Below, piece by piece: positions 35,862 to 43,367 of a stretch of DNA of 64,000 nucleotides. A program made the translations under genes and the position numbers. This DNA is from CAYPHA01 sp964410215 (lineage in GTDB: Bacteria; Calditrichota; Calditrichia; Calditrichales; CAYPHA01). Each line of letters starts with the position of its first letter. Position 1 is the stretch's first letter. The stretch lies in contig CAYPHA010000001.1 in assembly GCA_964410215.1 (NCBI GenBank), positions 183,780 to 247,779 of the forward strand, given 5' to 3'. Below the pieces are notes generated by a model, which was not told where the DNA came from, made no database searches, and saw only the letters and a program-made list of their open reading frames with translations.

Positions 35862-37586
35862 ATGCCAATCATAAAAAAGATGGAAGATGAAATCCTTGCT
35901 CCCGACGGGTTGATGGTCATCAATACCAGGGGAAGGGTCATCGCATTCGATGAGGCGGCGGAGCGTCTCACCGGTTGCTCCTCGGATGACATTATTTCCA
36001 AAGAATATACCATTTTGCTCGGCAAATCACCGGGAAATATAAAAACCGTATCCGATGCACTTGAAAATGGCACGATTTATTCCAATATCTCACTTGATTT
36101 TACCTGCAGGAAGGGTATAACGCACCATTTTCTGACCTCCATTACGCCCATCGTACAACCGGATCATGTCATTATCGGTATTATTATCGTATTTCGAAAT
36201 ACGGAAGAAATGCGGGCGCTGTTCAATGCCTATCAGGAAAAAAGCCATCAGATCCTTAATGAAAAAAACAAATTGGAAGCGATTTTTAACAGTCGTTGGG
36301 AGGGTACATTCACCATCGACCGCGATTGGGTTATTACATCATTCAATAAAGCTGCGGAACGTATTACCGGTTATAAGGCAGGCCAGGCGATAGGACGAAA
36401 ATGCTTTACGATATTTGGATCGACTATTTGTGGTAATGGTTGTCATATGGAAAAGACGATGAAATATCAAAAACCGGCGGCTTCCGAAGGGGTGAGTATA
36501 ATCCACAGGGAAGGTCACAAGATACCTATCCGTGTTAATTCAGCGCCGTTATACGATGGCGATAATAATTTCATTGGTGCCGTTGAAACCTTCCTGGATG
36601 TCAGTGAATTAAACAATCTCAAGGGCCTTCTGGAAAAACGCTTCCGTTTTGAGAATGTCATCGGCCACAGCAAGGCCATGCAGAAAGTGTATGGCCTCAT
36701 GGAGAATGTGAGTCAGACCGACAGTACAGTACTGCTAACCGGTGAGAGCGGCACCGGTAAGGAGATAATTGCCCGATCGATCCACCTTAACAGTTCCCGA
36801 AAATCAAAGCCCTTTGTTCCGGTTAACTGCAGTGCTTTTGCTGAAACACTTCTGGAAAGCGAGTTGTTTGGTCATGAGAAAGGGGCTTTTACCGGCGCAG
36901 TTCGTACCAGGGCGGGGCGCTTCGAGCTGGCTGGTGCGGGCACGCTGTTTCTCGATGAAATTGGCGATATCAGTCCCGCCGTTCAGGTTAAGCTGCTGCG
37001 TGTCCTGGAAAGCAGGGAATTCGAGCGAGTCGGGAGTACGCAATCGATCCAATTGCAGGCACGCATTATCGTTGCAACCAATAAAAATCTGGAGAAAGAG
37101 ATCGAAACGGGTCGTTTCCGCGAAGATCTGTTCTACCGTATCAATGTAATCAATATCCCTTTGCCACCCCTGCGGGAAAGAATGGAAGACCTGCCTCACC
37201 TGATAAATTTCTTTATTGAAAAATACCAGAAGGAGTTTAAAAAAGAAATTCAGGGTATAACGCCCGCTGCATTTCATGTACTGGAGAAATACACCTGGCC
37301 CGGCAATATCCGGGAACTGGAAAATGTCATTGAACATGCCTTTGTCGTATGTCATCAAAATCTGATAGATGCCAATCATCTCCCGGAACGCCTGTCCGAT
37401 GTGATGAAACCTATCCCGGTGGAAGTAAAGGAAAAACCGGATTGGTCCCCCCTCGAGAAAGCTGAAAAACAGACGATCATCACACGACTCAATGAATACG
37501 ACGGTCACCGTGCCAAAACAGCACAGGCACTGGGTATTGATAAAGCTACCCTGTGGCGTAAAATGAAAAAATTTCGCCTCTTGTGA
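35862..37586 (+). CDS. Sigma-54 activator with two PAS domains
   Basis: A 574-residue enhancer-binding protein. PAS domains occupy about 10-115 and 140-250; the second carries a cysteine set (GRKCFTIFGSTICGNGCHM) of the type thought to bind an iron-sulfur or other redox group in related activators. The AAA+ domain has GESGTGKE (Walker A, about 293), GAFTGA (sigma-54 contact, about 343) and LFLDEIGDIS (Walker B); a Fis-type HTH (GHRAKTAQALGIDKATLWRK) ends the protein. No receiver domain is present, so input is through PAS. It lies directly upstream of a candidate -24/-12 promoter, and probably drives the NifX-cytochrome-Rnf operon. Confidence 0.92.
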   Translation: MPIIKKMEDEILAPDGLMVINTRGRVIAFDEAAERLTGCSSDDIISKEYTILLGKSPGNIKTVSDALENGTIYSNISLDFTCRKGITHHFLTSITPIVQPDHVIIGIIIVFRNTEEMRALFNAYQEKSHQILNEKNKLEAIFNSRWEGTFTIDRDWVITSFNKAAERITGYKAGQAIGRKCFTIFGSTICGNGCHMEKTMKYQKPAASEGVSIIHREGHKIPIRVNSAPLYDGDNNFIGAVETFLDVSELNNLKGLLEKRFRFENVIGHSKAMQKVYGLMENVSQTDSTVLLTGESGTGKEIIARSIHLNSSRKSKPFVPVNCSAFAETLLESELFGHEKGAFTGAVRTRAGRFELAGAGTLFLDEIGDISPAVQVKLLRVLESREFERVGSTQSIQLQARIIVATNKNLEKEIETGRFREDLFYRINVINIPLPPLRERMEDLPHLINFFIEKYQKEFKKEIQGITPAAFHVLEKYTWPGNIRELENVIEHAFVVCHQNLIDANHLPERLSDVMKPIPVEVKEKPDWSPLEKAEKQTIITRLNEYDGHRAKTAQALGIDKATLWRKMKKFRLL

Positions 37587-37656
37587 CCCTTCGCCGATTA
37601 TAACCGGATCGATGAATAAGGGAATCCCCTCTTCGAATTATAACCTCAATCTTTCA

Positions 37657-37716
37657 TTGCATTTCATTTTCGCAATTATAAACTGCAATACATATCAATA
37701 ATGCAATACTTGCATT
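37657..37716. promoter_or_regulatory. Candidate enhancer sites for the sigma-54 activator
   Basis: A perfect inverted repeat AATGCAA-TAC-TTGCATT at 37700-37716 and further TTGCAT/TGCAA half-sites at 37657-37662 and 37684-37688 lie 60-120 bp upstream of the -24/-12 element, the normal location of activator binding sites. Confidence 0.5.
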
Positions 37717-37772
37717 TTACACTCATTTTGATAACGTGCCATTTTATAAGGGTTTATCCACATGGTAACAAC

Positions 37773-37788
37773 TGGCCTGATTATTGAT
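37773..37788 (+). promoter_or_regulatory. Candidate sigma-54 promoter
   Basis: TGGCCTG-ATTA-TTGAT resembles TGGCACG-N4-TTGCW: the -24 GG and the TTG are in register, but the -12 GC is GA. It is 25 bp before the NifX-like gene. The match is partial. Confidence 0.4.
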
Positions 37789-37812
37789 AGTATGCAGGAT
37801 AGTAAATAATGG

Positions 37813-38148
37813 ATGAAACAGAACATGTTAGTGATAACCGCAAGCGAGAATAATATGCAAGCCAGTATTTCTGCGGTTTTTGAAAAATGTGCCTTTTTCC
37901 TTTTGATGGATAATGGACGGGCGGAAATTTTGAGGGCCGTACAAAATCCTTACCAATCCCTGTCCAGCGGCGGTGATATTTTTTGTGCACAGTATGTTAT
38001 CGGCCTGGGGGCGCAGCACCTGTTAACGGGTAGGTGTACGTCCAATGCCATGCGCATCCTGACGGAGGCCAATGTATCTGTAACTAAGAACGTGTCAGGC
38101 CCGGTTCGCCAGGCGATAGAAGCCGTAAACCATTTACAAAGTGGATAA
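37813..38148 (+). CDS. NifX/NifB-type (dinitrogenase iron-molybdenum cofactor) domain protein
   Basis: A 111-residue single-domain protein of the NifX/NafY/MTH1175 family. The typical features are MLVITASENNMQASISAVFEKC, the FFLLMDNG strand and the GGDIFCAQYVIGLGAQHLLTG segment, followed by GPVRQAIEAV. Such stand-alone proteins bind iron-sulfur or FeMo-type clusters, but no nitrogenase gene is near. In many genomes small NifX-like proteins sit beside Fe-S operons. As first gene of the rnf-containing run it may chaperone Fe-S clusters; this is inference. M5 (37825) is an alternative start. Confidence 0.75.
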   Translation: MKQNMLVITASENNMQASISAVFEKCAFFLLMDNGRAEILRAVQNPYQSLSSGGDIFCAQYVIGLGAQHLLTGRCTSNAMRILTEANVSVTKNVSGPVRQAIEAVNHLQSG

Positions 38149-38153
38149 TCAAA

Positions 38154-38627
38154 ATGAGTAAACAGCAACACGATCAGGAAGAACGCTGGGAAGATGTATT
38201 CTGGAAATCCCGAAAGTATAATGAGCGACAGAAAATAAAATCGGGATTCTATCTGCATTCCTTCTGCCCGTTCTGTAAAAAGGAATTGACAGAAGAGCAT
38301 GACCTGTCACTGGAAGTGGTCAATCAAAACGGAGAGGTCGGGATCCTCCACCTTAATCCGTATTTGAACAGCTATGAACACAAGACGGATATCAAGCTCT
38401 CCGCTGGTGAAGAGGCCCGTGATCTGCGTTGTCCCCATTGCCACCAGTCCCTTAAGGTGGAAGGGAAAAAATGTGGTTTGGGCGATGCCAGGGTAGCTGG
38501 TTTTCTGATTGGTGTTTCAAACAGCAAAGTGCCGTTTTACATCTGTATGCGGGTGGGTTGCCCGTGGCATGCCATCGATCCCGATGATGAAAGCAAAATA
38601 ATCCTGGATAGCAGCGATGAATGGTAG
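38154..38627 (+). CDS. Zinc-ribbon protein of unknown function
   Basis: A 157-residue soluble protein with two CxxC ribbons, CPFC (38-41) and RCPHC (about 92-96), plus further cysteines in KKCGLG and MRVGCPWH. I know no function; it looks like a small zinc protein, and the C-terminal YICMRVGCPWHAIDPDD is reminiscent of Rieske-like or rubredoxin-like knuckles but lacks a complete motif. It begins 5 bp after the NifX-like gene and overlaps the cytochrome gene by 11 bp, so translational coupling in one operon is likely. Confidence 0.65.
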   Translation: MSKQQHDQEERWEDVFWKSRKYNERQKIKSGFYLHSFCPFCKKELTEEHDLSLEVVNQNGEVGILHLNPYLNSYEHKTDIKLSAGEEARDLRCPHCHQSLKVEGKKCGLGDARVAGFLIGVSNSKVPFYICMRVGCPWHAIDPDDESKIILDSSDEW

Positions 38628-39234
38628 AAAACAATCTCACCGGATCCTGATAGTTGTAACCGCTATCTGTTTGATAACGGGAATCATTTCCTCTTATTTT
38701 AGCGGAACGGCCGTAAGCGGCGAACGCTATTATCTCTCCAACAGTGGCGGAGCCGTCCTGTTTAATCATGCACAACATGTTTCCGATTCCGAGTCCTGTG
38801 CGGATTGTCATCATACCTTATATACGGTTTCCGATATGACACAGTGTACGGATTGTCATGATGAGGGATTTTCTGCAGAAGATTTTACCCATCAGGAGCT
38901 GAATGAAATAGAAGGACATCGGTGCAGCTTCTGCCATATGGTTGACAAAGCGCGGACGGCGATGTCTTGCCGTAAATGCCATATGAAAATTCAGGAGTCG
39001 GCGATCACGACACATACATGTGCTGAATGTCATGATGATTCCTATACGCAGGAGCTGATGTCGCATGATGAATACCAGGAGATTGAGGGGCACACCTGTG
39101 AAGGGTGTCATCAGGCGTCTTCGCTCAGCGATGTTTATCACGGACAGTGTAGTTCCTGTCATATCAGGGAACAGGAAGATCGATTCACGGATAATGAAGG
39201 GCAGGTTCGGTGTAATGCCTGTCACCTTAAATAA
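38617..39234 (+). CDS. Octaheme cytochrome c
   Basis: A 205-residue exported multiheme cytochrome. After an N-terminal signal/anchor (about 9-28) it contains eight CxxCH heme motifs: CADCH, CTDCH, CSFCH, CRKCH, CAECH, CEGCH, CSSCH and CNACH. The motif pairs repeat (two C..CH followed by GH-x-C), like class-III cytochromes. An internal repeat is visible: HQELNEIEGHRC and HDEYQEIEGHTC. It lies immediately upstream of rnfC, the position of the multiheme cytochrome in Methanosarcina (MmcA) and Desulfovibrio rnf operons. It probably receives or gives electrons at the periplasmic face of Rnf. Confidence 0.9.
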   Translation: MNGRKQSHRILIVVTAICLITGIISSYFSGTAVSGERYYLSNSGGAVLFNHAQHVSDSESCADCHHTLYTVSDMTQCTDCHDEGFSAEDFTHQELNEIEGHRCSFCHMVDKARTAMSCRKCHMKIQESAITTHTCAECHDDSYTQELMSHDEYQEIEGHTCEGCHQASSLSDVYHGQCSSCHIREQEDRFTDNEGQVRCNACHLK

Positions 39235-39260
39235 GATAGTAATCTTGTAACGGATGAAAT

Positions 39261-40667
39261 ATGAGCTTAATAAGATCACTTTTAAAACCGTATTCTCAGA
39301 TTGAGCGGGTACCATTCAGGGAACTTGACCTTATAACCGTCGATGACCCGGATTACATCGTTGTCCCCCTGGAATATCCTGAGCAGATTCTGTACGAACC
39401 GGTGGTAAAAATCGGTAACAGCGTCCGGAAGTACCAGATTATCGGAAGGTCAAGGCAGGGACATTGTATCCACGCCTCCGTAAGCGGAGAAGTGCAGGAC
39501 ATCCTGCTTATCTGGACCACACACAGCTTTCATGTGCCGGGTCTGTTGATAAAACGCAACGATTTGCCTCCTTGCCCCGTCGATGAAGTCTTTGAACAGT
39601 TTGGTGTACCATTTGAAGCGGCTTCGAATATAGAAAAACTGAAAGCCATGGGGGTCTTATCACCCTGGACCCGACCCGGACGGTTTTACCGGGAGGCGGA
39701 TGAAAACTTCCCGGAAATTAAAAAAATAGTCATACATGCGGCTGACGAAGAGCCTTCTGTTTATGTAAATGATTTTATCGTGCAAGCTTATCCCGAAAAA
39801 ATACAAAAAGGCTTGTCACTTGTAAAAAGCTTGTCACCGCGTACGGAAATTATACTGGCGGTTTCGGATTATCTTGAAGAACAGGTCAGGAAGCAATTTG
39901 ACCATTCGGTTACCATTAAGGGAATCAAACCGGCTTACAAAGAGCGGCTTGAACTGCTGATGGTTCCACGTATAACCGGTGAAGCCATTCCATTAATGGG
40001 CGCCTATCGATCTAAGGGGGTGGCACGTATTTCGGCTGAATTTCTGCTAACCATGGTTGATGCATTGGAACAAAATCGCCCCTTTATCTCCAAGCTTATT
40101 TCCCTGGGCGGCGCAGGTATCGAAAAACCCCTAACGCTCGAAGTACCTATAGGGACTACGATCCGTCATATACTGGAAAGTATAGACGTTAATGCAGATG
40201 ATGTGGTCCGCATTCTGGCCGGCGGACCAATGAAGGGTATCGGTCAGTATACCGATCTGACGCCGGTCACGAAGAAAAATACCGGACTGTATCTCCTGGC
40301 CGGTAATGAAGCGCATCTGGAGGCAGACAATAATACCTGTATAAATTGCGGAAAATGTACCCGGACCTGTCCTGTAGGCCTGCAGGTACATTTGATTGGT
40401 CGCTATGCAGAATTTGAGCAGCTGGCCGAGGTGTGCCGGTTCCATCCGGAACTGTGTATCGAATGCGGTTTGTGTGCTTATGTATGTCCTGCCGAACGTC
40501 CGCTGGTTCAACTGATTCAATTATCCAAAAAATACATGGGAATGACATATGAATCCAATCAACCACAAATTGAGTGTAGCCCCCAGTCCTCACTGGAAAA
40601 ATGGCATGACGAATTTAAACGTGAATCTGCTATGGATTATAGCGTTCATTCCGGCACTGATAGCTAG
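39261..40667 (+). CDS. rnfC: RnfC-like subunit lacking the NADH/FMN loop
   Basis: A 468-residue RnfC homologue. Two [4Fe-4S] motifs, CINCGKCTRTCP (about 359) and CIECGLCAYVCP (about 399), are intact, as are ILAGGPMKG and the N-terminal barrel-sandwich part. But the glycine-rich loop of canonical RnfC (GLGGAGFP), which binds NADH/FMN together with the following NAAECEPY acid patch, is replaced by VLSPWTRPGRFYREA and IHAADEEPSVY at about 130-165, more like NqrA (W-T-x-x-R-P-F). Canonical NADH oxidation by this subunit is therefore doubtful. The 3' end overlaps rnfD by 119 bp. Confidence 0.88.
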   Translation: MSLIRSLLKPYSQIERVPFRELDLITVDDPDYIVVPLEYPEQILYEPVVKIGNSVRKYQIIGRSRQGHCIHASVSGEVQDILLIWTTHSFHVPGLLIKRNDLPPCPVDEVFEQFGVPFEAASNIEKLKAMGVLSPWTRPGRFYREADENFPEIKKIVIHAADEEPSVYVNDFIVQAYPEKIQKGLSLVKSLSPRTEIILAVSDYLEEQVRKQFDHSVTIKGIKPAYKERLELLMVPRITGEAIPLMGAYRSKGVARISAEFLLTMVDALEQNRPFISKLISLGGAGIEKPLTLEVPIGTTIRHILESIDVNADDVVRILAGGPMKGIGQYTDLTPVTKKNTGLYLLAGNEAHLEADNNTCINCGKCTRTCPVGLQVHLIGRYAEFEQLAEVCRFHPELCIECGLCAYVCPAERPLVQLIQLSKKYMGMTYESNQPQIECSPQSSLEKWHDEFKRESAMDYSVHSGTDS

Positions 40668-41523
40668 TATTTATCTGTACGGACTGCATGCTTTGCGTAT
40701 CATAACGCTTTGTATCGCTTTCTCCGTCATCATCGATGCGGTCTCCAATCGCTTGGTAAGTTCAAAAGACCGCACGGGAAGTTGGCACAGTGTGGTTATG
40801 GCTTTGCTGCTGGCCTGTTTGCTTCCTTTTAGTGCACCCTGTTGGCTGATCCTGGTGGGCTGTTTCCTGATGATCGTCATCGGGAAGAAACTATTCGGTG
40901 GCCAGGGTGCTTATCCGGTGCATCCGGTACTGTTAAGTGTGGCCATGATGATGGTTTCCTGGCCGCAGCATTTTGACTACACGGCCTCACTGGTATCGGT
41001 GGACCTGGGGGTGAAGATGGTGGAACCCTTCCGGCTTTTCAGAACGATTGGCAGCAGTGCGGAAGAAATGTTTTCATTACGTGATTTATTTTTTGGTTAC
41101 CAGGTGGCCGGTATTGCCAATGCCATGGTAATTTACCTGCTGATCGGAGGTTTCTTCCTGATTCTGCTCCGTCAGATTACCTGGCATATTCCCGTGGCAT
41201 TTCTGCTGGGGACATATACCATGGCGCTGATATTCCATACGATGGAACCGGCACAATATGCCTCACCGCTGTTTTTTGTACTCACCGGGGGGACTGTATT
41301 TGCGGCTTTTTTCCTGGCAACGGAATCAACAACATCACCCGTTAACCCGATCCCTATGTTCATTTACGGTTTCCTGGGTGGCCTGTTACTCGTTCTCATT
41401 CGTACGTTCTCATCGTATAATGATGGGGTTGTTTTCGTCATTCTGTTAATAAACCTGTGCAATCCCCTCATTGACCGCTGGACACCGAAACCTTACGGCA
41501 TAAAGGAAATCAGCAATGCGTGA
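40549..41523 (+). CDS. rnfD: Rnf complex subunit D
   Basis: A 324-residue inner-membrane subunit with about nine hydrophobic segments. The start SVAPSPHWKN matches the family (V-S-x-SPH), and ATESTTSPVNPIPMFIYG near residue 257 contains the threonine that carries covalent FMN in RnfD. Its start lies 119 bp inside rnfC with its own GGGA ribosome site, an unusually long overlap; both reading frames look functional there. FMN attachment needs ApbE, which is not in this window. Confidence 0.92.
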   Translation: MNPINHKLSVAPSPHWKNGMTNLNVNLLWIIAFIPALIASIYLYGLHALRIITLCIAFSVIIDAVSNRLVSSKDRTGSWHSVVMALLLACLLPFSAPCWLILVGCFLMIVIGKKLFGGQGAYPVHPVLLSVAMMMVSWPQHFDYTASLVSVDLGVKMVEPFRLFRTIGSSAEEMFSLRDLFFGYQVAGIANAMVIYLLIGGFFLILLRQITWHIPVAFLLGTYTMALIFHTMEPAQYASPLFFVLTGGTVFAAFFLATESTTSPVNPIPMFIYGFLGGLLLVLIRTFSSYNDGVVFVILLINLCNPLIDRWTPKPYGIKEISNA

Positions 41524-42124
41524 TATCTTAAAACTGGTCGTCATATTAAGTTTAATCTGCGGGGCTTCGGCTTCGGCATTGCAGTTTGTCAGGGCTTCTT
41601 TAACGCCGATCATTGAGAAACAAAATGATCTGTATATACGTGGTCCTGCCCTGGAGTCTTTGTTCGAAAAACCGGCTGAAGAATTATTACAGAATAAGCT
41701 TCTCTTCTCTGTCAGAGAAGAAACCTATCCTGTCTTTTTTAATAATAACGGCGAAGTCGTATCCGGATTAGCTGTAGAAGCCCGGGGAAAAGGCGGTTAT
41801 GGCGGCGACGTGGTCATAATGGTCGGGGTGGATCCCTCACAGGAATGTCTGATCGGTATGGAAATTATTCAGCACAGTGAAACGCCGGGTGTCGGTTCGC
41901 GCATTGAAACACCGTCGTTTCGAAGCCAGTGGGAACAATTTCCCATAAATCAGTCTCTTGCTCTCCGTAAAGATGGTGGCGGGATCGATGGCGTTTCCGG
42001 TGCAACCTATTCATCGCAGGCGGTACTCAACGGTACGAATACCATCCTGGATTTTATGAAGGTGCATTTGCCGGCTATTCTGGACCGCATCCGGGAGCAG
42101 AACATGAATCAACCGTCATCTTAA
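41516..42124 (+). CDS. rnfG: Rnf complex subunit G
   Basis: A 202-residue membrane-anchored periplasmic FMN subunit. One N-terminal membrane helix (about 5-24) precedes the FMN-binding domain with the flavinylation motif DGVSGATYSSQAV (Thr near 162) and the block ETPGVGSRIETPSFRSQW. It overlaps rnfD by 8 bp. Residues and length are standard. Confidence 0.92.
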   Translation: MRDILKLVVILSLICGASASALQFVRASLTPIIEKQNDLYIRGPALESLFEKPAEELLQNKLLFSVREETYPVFFNNNGEVVSGLAVEARGKGGYGGDVVIMVGVDPSQECLIGMEIIQHSETPGVGSRIETPSFRSQWEQFPINQSLALRKDGGGIDGVSGATYSSQAVLNGTNTILDFMKVHLPAILDRIREQNMNQPSS

Positions 42125-42138
42125 ACAGGGTAGTTGCC

Positions 42139-42753
42139 ATGAATCGATTCTTGAAAACCTTAATACACGGCTTTTGGAAAGACCTGCCACCCTTCAGACT
42201 GGTACTGGGTTTGTGTCCGGCATTGGCGGTAACGTCCACAGCGGAAAACGGTATGGGCATGGGGCTTGCATCGACATTTGTCCTGATTTTCTCCAATATG
42301 GCCATATCCACGATGCGGAAAGTCATACCGGATAAAATTCGTATCGCCGGTTATATCGTCATTATCGCCACGCTGGTGGTTATTGTAGAAATGATCATGA
42401 AGGCGTATTTTTTCCCGCTTTCACAGCAGCTCGGTATTTTTATTCCCCTGATTGTGGTGAACTGTATAATTCTCGGTCGGGCCGAGGCCTTTGCTTCGCG
42501 AAATCCCGTCCACTTATCCTTTGCTGACGGCGTCAGTATAGGACTCGGCTATACACTGTCCCTGTTTGTCGTCGGTACAATTCGCGAGATACTGGGAAAC
42601 GGTACCTGGTTTGGTATTGCGGTTTTTGGTAGCGCCTTTGAGCCGTTCGAGTTTATGATCAAGGCTCCGGGAGCCTTTGTATGTCTGGGAATTTTATTAG
42701 GACTCATGAATTTCTGGAGCCGGAAACGTGGTGAAATTTTTATACAAACATAG
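42139..42753 (+). CDS. rnfE: Rnf complex subunit E
   Basis: A 204-residue inner-membrane subunit with six helices. LVLGLCPALAVTSTAENGMGMG near the N-terminus and IPLIVVNCIILGRAEAFASRN (about 98-118) are the family motifs; their cysteines (C near 28 and 105) contribute, with RnfA, to the intramembrane [2Fe-2S] cluster. Spacing of 14 bp to rnfG. Confidence 0.93.
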   Translation: MNRFLKTLIHGFWKDLPPFRLVLGLCPALAVTSTAENGMGMGLASTFVLIFSNMAISTMRKVIPDKIRIAGYIVIIATLVVIVEMIMKAYFFPLSQQLGIFIPLIVVNCIILGRAEAFASRNPVHLSFADGVSIGLGYTLSLFVVGTIREILGNGTWFGIAVFGSAFEPFEFMIKAPGAFVCLGILLGLMNFWSRKRGEIFIQT

Positions 42754-42762
42754 GAGCGCATG

Positions 42763-43335
42763 ATGCATCTGCTTCTGCTTGCAATAAGTGCGATATTCGT
42801 AAATAATATTTTATTGGCACAGTATCTTGGCAATTGTCCCTTTTGCGGGGTATCCAAACGTATTTCAACCTCTCTGGGAATGGGCGGCGCCGTTATCTTT
42901 GTGGCAACCCTGTCCTCGATGATCACCTGGGTCGTCTATTACTATATCTTAAAACCCTATCATCTCGAATTCATTCAGACGCTGGTATTCATCCTGGTGA
43001 TTGCTTCGCTGGTACAGTTGGTTGAAATATTTCTGAAAAAGCAAAGTCCCGTCATTTATAATGCCCTCGGTATCTTCCTTCCATTGATTACGACAAACTG
43101 TGCCGTCATGGGCATTGCGCTTCTGAATATTAAACATGAGTTCGGATTTATCGATACCGTTATTTTTTCCTTTGCCAGTGCTGTGGGTTTTTCGCTGGCC
43201 TTATTGCTGTTTGCAGGGCTTCGTGAACGGTTGCTCATATCGCCGGTTCCGGAAGCCATGCGCGGCACATCGATCGCCCTGGTCACGGCAGGAATCATGT
43301 CCCTGGCGTTTTTGGGTTTTGCAGGCATGGTATAA
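42763..43335 (+). CDS. rnfA: Rnf complex subunit A
   Basis: A 190-residue inner-membrane subunit homologous to RnfE in inverted topology. FVNNILLAQYLGNCPFCGVSK near the N-terminus and LPLITTNCAVMGIALLN around 99-115 carry the cluster cysteines; an additional Cys (CPFC instead of CPFLG) is unusual. I choose the second of two adjacent ATGs (42763), 6 bp from AGGAG; 42760 is possible. Confidence 0.92.
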   Translation: MHLLLLAISAIFVNNILLAQYLGNCPFCGVSKRISTSLGMGGAVIFVATLSSMITWVVYYYILKPYHLEFIQTLVFILVIASLVQLVEIFLKKQSPVIYNALGIFLPLITTNCAVMGIALLNIKHEFGFIDTVIFSFASAVGFSLALLLFAGLRERLLISPVPEAMRGTSIALVTAGIMSLAFLGFAGMV

Positions 43336-43367
43336 CAATGAAAAAGTGTAAATAGGCAGGTGATAAT

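Noticed and set aside
37813..38148. Nitrogenase cofactor biosynthesis
   Set aside because: The NifX-like domain stands alone; no nifH, nifD, nifK or nifB gene is near.
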